The notes under the pieces: generated by a model
Databases searched by the model: none
Told to the model about the DNA's origin: nothing
The model's input: the letters and a program-made list of their open reading frames with translations, nothing else
Translations under genes and position numbers: made by a program
Shown: positions 62,848-64,000 of the stretch, one piece after another
Numbering within the stretch: the first letter of the stretch is position 1
Layout of the letters: the number at the start of each line of letters is the position of its first letter
Source of the DNA: Maribacter hydrothermalis
GTDB taxonomy: Bacteria; Bacteroidota; Bacteroidia; Flavobacteriales; Flavobacteriaceae
NCBI RefSeq assembly: GCF_001913155.1
Contig: NZ_CP018760.1
Location: forward strand, 2,852,001 to 2,916,000
DNA: 64,000 bases
Direction of reading: 5' to 3'

Positions 62848-64000
62848 TTTTCTAATTGTTCTATAAGGTTTGCAATCAAAGCGGTCCACCCTGTTTGGTG
62901 AGCCGCTCCTAAACCTCGTCCGTTTTCTCCATGAAAATATTCGTAGAAAAGTATCAAATCTTTAAAGTTAGAATCTTGATAATACTTCTCGTAGTTTTTG
63001 TTAATAGGTCGGTTGCCAGAACTATCCTTTTCAAACATTTTAATTAAGCGCTTACTTAGCTCATCACTAACTTGTTTTAGATTCAGTAATTTGGTGCTTC
63101 CTGTTGGGTATTCAAAAAGGAAGTCGTTACCACTATAGGTTTGGTATTCACGTAATGTTTGTATAAATAGATAATTCATAGGCATCCAAATAGGTCCACG
63201 CCAGTTAGAGTTTCCTCCAAACAGGGAAACTGTAGATTCTGCTGGTTCGTAGTCAATAGAATATTCAATACCGTCTATTTGTATTTTATAAGGTTTTTCG
63301 TGAATTTTAGAAAGGGACCGAATTCCATAATCACTCAAGAATTCCTTTTCATCTAAAAGGGTCGTTACCAATTTTTGCATCCTATCTTTAGGAACTAACG
63401 ATAGTAGTAAATCGTCGCCATCTTCAAACTCTTGTATTACTTCGTACTTTAAATTCTCAGCGCGGTATTTTTTAAACCATAGAATACTTGCCTTAAATTT
63501 TGGAAATTTATCGAGCACATTTTTCTTAATAGTAAGTACAGCTGCTAAAGAAAGCATACCGGCTATAGAGCGTACTTTTATAGTTGTTGACCTACCGTCT
63601 GGTAAAATTAGGCGGTCGTAAAAGAAGCCCTCAATATCATCCCAGGTATTGGCCTTGTCAGTATCCATTTTATTTAATGCTTCTGCAATAAATACAAAAT
63701 GCCCAAAATACTTGGTAGCCATATCCTCATAAGAGTCGTCATGCTCGGCAATTCGCAAACTTATTTCTAACATATTTAGACTGTACATGGCCATCCATGC
63801 AGTACCATCTACTTGGTCTAGTAGTCCGCCACCGGGTACACCATGACTACGGTCAAATACTCCAATATTATCTAATCCTAAAAATCCCCCTTGAAAAACA
63901 TTGTTATCATTTCTATCCAACCGGTTTACCCACCAGTTAAAGTTTAAATTTAGTTTGTTGAAAATTCGTTTCAGGAATTTAATATCTCCTTCACCTGTTT
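62844..64000 (-). CDS. MGH1-type glucosidase, C-terminal part (5' end outside window)
   Basis: The frame stays open to the end of the window (FNWWVNRLDRNDNNVFQGGFLGLDNIGVFDRSHG at the edge), so at least 385 residues of a longer protein are present. It is clearly a paralog of the glucosidase at 50025-52652: GGFLGLDNIGVFDR, GTAWMAMYSLNMLE, KEFLSDYGIRSLSK, GGNSNWRGPIWMPMNY and GLGAAHQTGWTALIANL align in order. An internal TTG at 63920 is not a real start. It is on the opposite strand to the first copy, 10 kb away. The shared stop region with nhaD is a 4-bp overlap. Confidence 0.88.
   Translation of the reverse strand, partial: TGEGDIKFLKRIFNKLNLNFNWWVNRLDRNDNNVFQGGFLGLDNIGVFDRSHGVPGGGLLDQVDGTAWMAMYSLNMLEISLRIAEHDDSYEDMATKYFGHFVFIAEALNKMDTDKANTWDDIEGFFYDRLILPDGRSTTIKVRSIAGMLSLAAVLTIKKNVLDKFPKFKASILWFKKYRAENLKYEVIQEFEDGDDLLLSLVPKDRMQKLVTTLLDEKEFLSDYGIRSLSKIHEKPYKIQIDGIEYSIDYEPAESTVSLFGGNSNWRGPIWMPMNYLFIQTLREYQTYSGNDFLFEYPTGSTKLLNLKQVSDELSKRLIKMFEKDSSGNRPINKNYEKYYQDSNFKDLILFYEYFHGENGRGLGAAHQTGWTALIANLIEQLEN

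Overview
The window looks like chromosome from a marine member of the Flavobacteriaceae (Bacteroidota; Maribacter/Zobellia/Cellulophaga-like). This rests on the low GC content, candidate promoters with the Bacteroidota -7 box TAnnTTTG, a type IX secretion (T9SS) type B C-terminal domain next to a PorP/SprF protein, and an ssrA gene whose tag reads (A)GENNYALAA. No rRNA, tRNA, CRISPR array, complete insertion sequence or replication origin was found.

Layout. (1) 1-8.1 kb: the end of a surface-polysaccharide locus. It has GT4 glycosyltransferases (one a fusion of two), two ATP-grasp enzymes (TupA-like and sugar-transfer-associated), a WecG/TagA/CpsF transferase and a Wzc-like tyrosine autokinase. 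(2) 8.1-12.7 kb: a repeat-rich stretch with several repeat families, around a secreted phosphodiesterase, a SIMPL protein and a secreted nucleoside hydrolase. (3) 12.7-18.7 kb: a T9SS surface-protein operon whose 1512-residue protein carries 15 copies of a 35-residue acidic calcium-binding repeat, followed by PorP/SprF. (4) 18.8-35.9 kb: tmRNA, saccharopine dehydrogenase, a membrane-protein block, a small regulator unit with two matching palindromic operators, a secreted PHP esterase, outer membrane phospholipase A, a DUF1361 pseudogene, kdsA, three related beta-barrel-like proteins with a 161-bp palindromic element between two of them, typA, an SDR and a polyphosphate-glucokinase-like ROK kinase.

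(5) 36-41 kb: an operon for an exported protein built like glucan water dikinase (helical N-terminus, phosphohistidine swivel, ATP-binding domain), a lipoprotein and a class-A-beta-lactamase-fold hydrolase. This is the most unusual system in the window. (6) 41-47 kb: accessory-looking genes, including a class D beta-lactamase, a Crp/Fnr and an AraC regulator, an NAD(P)H oxidoreductase and a VOC protein. (7) 47-54 kb: a Tat-exported Gfo/Idh/MocA oxidoreductase with an FGE-fold protein lacking the catalytic cysteines, then a large MGH1-type glucosidase, an AraC regulator and a cupin. (8) 54-64 kb: an ADP/ATP-carrier-like transporter fused to a HEAT-like domain with a class-A-fold serine hydrolase, divergent from a four-gene unit of PLP enzyme, DUF1611/DgcN, enolase-superfamily epimerase/DgcA and NhaD antiporter. 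The latter looks like D-glutamate or peptidoglycan-peptide metabolism. The window ends inside a second MGH1-type glucosidase.

How the genes work together: region 1 makes and exports a surface glycan, region 3 builds and displays a calcium-stabilised surface protein, regions 5 and 7 look like glycan handling in the envelope, and region 8 like amino-acid or cell-wall peptide recycling. All functional calls come from reading motifs and fold signatures by eye; no database search was run.
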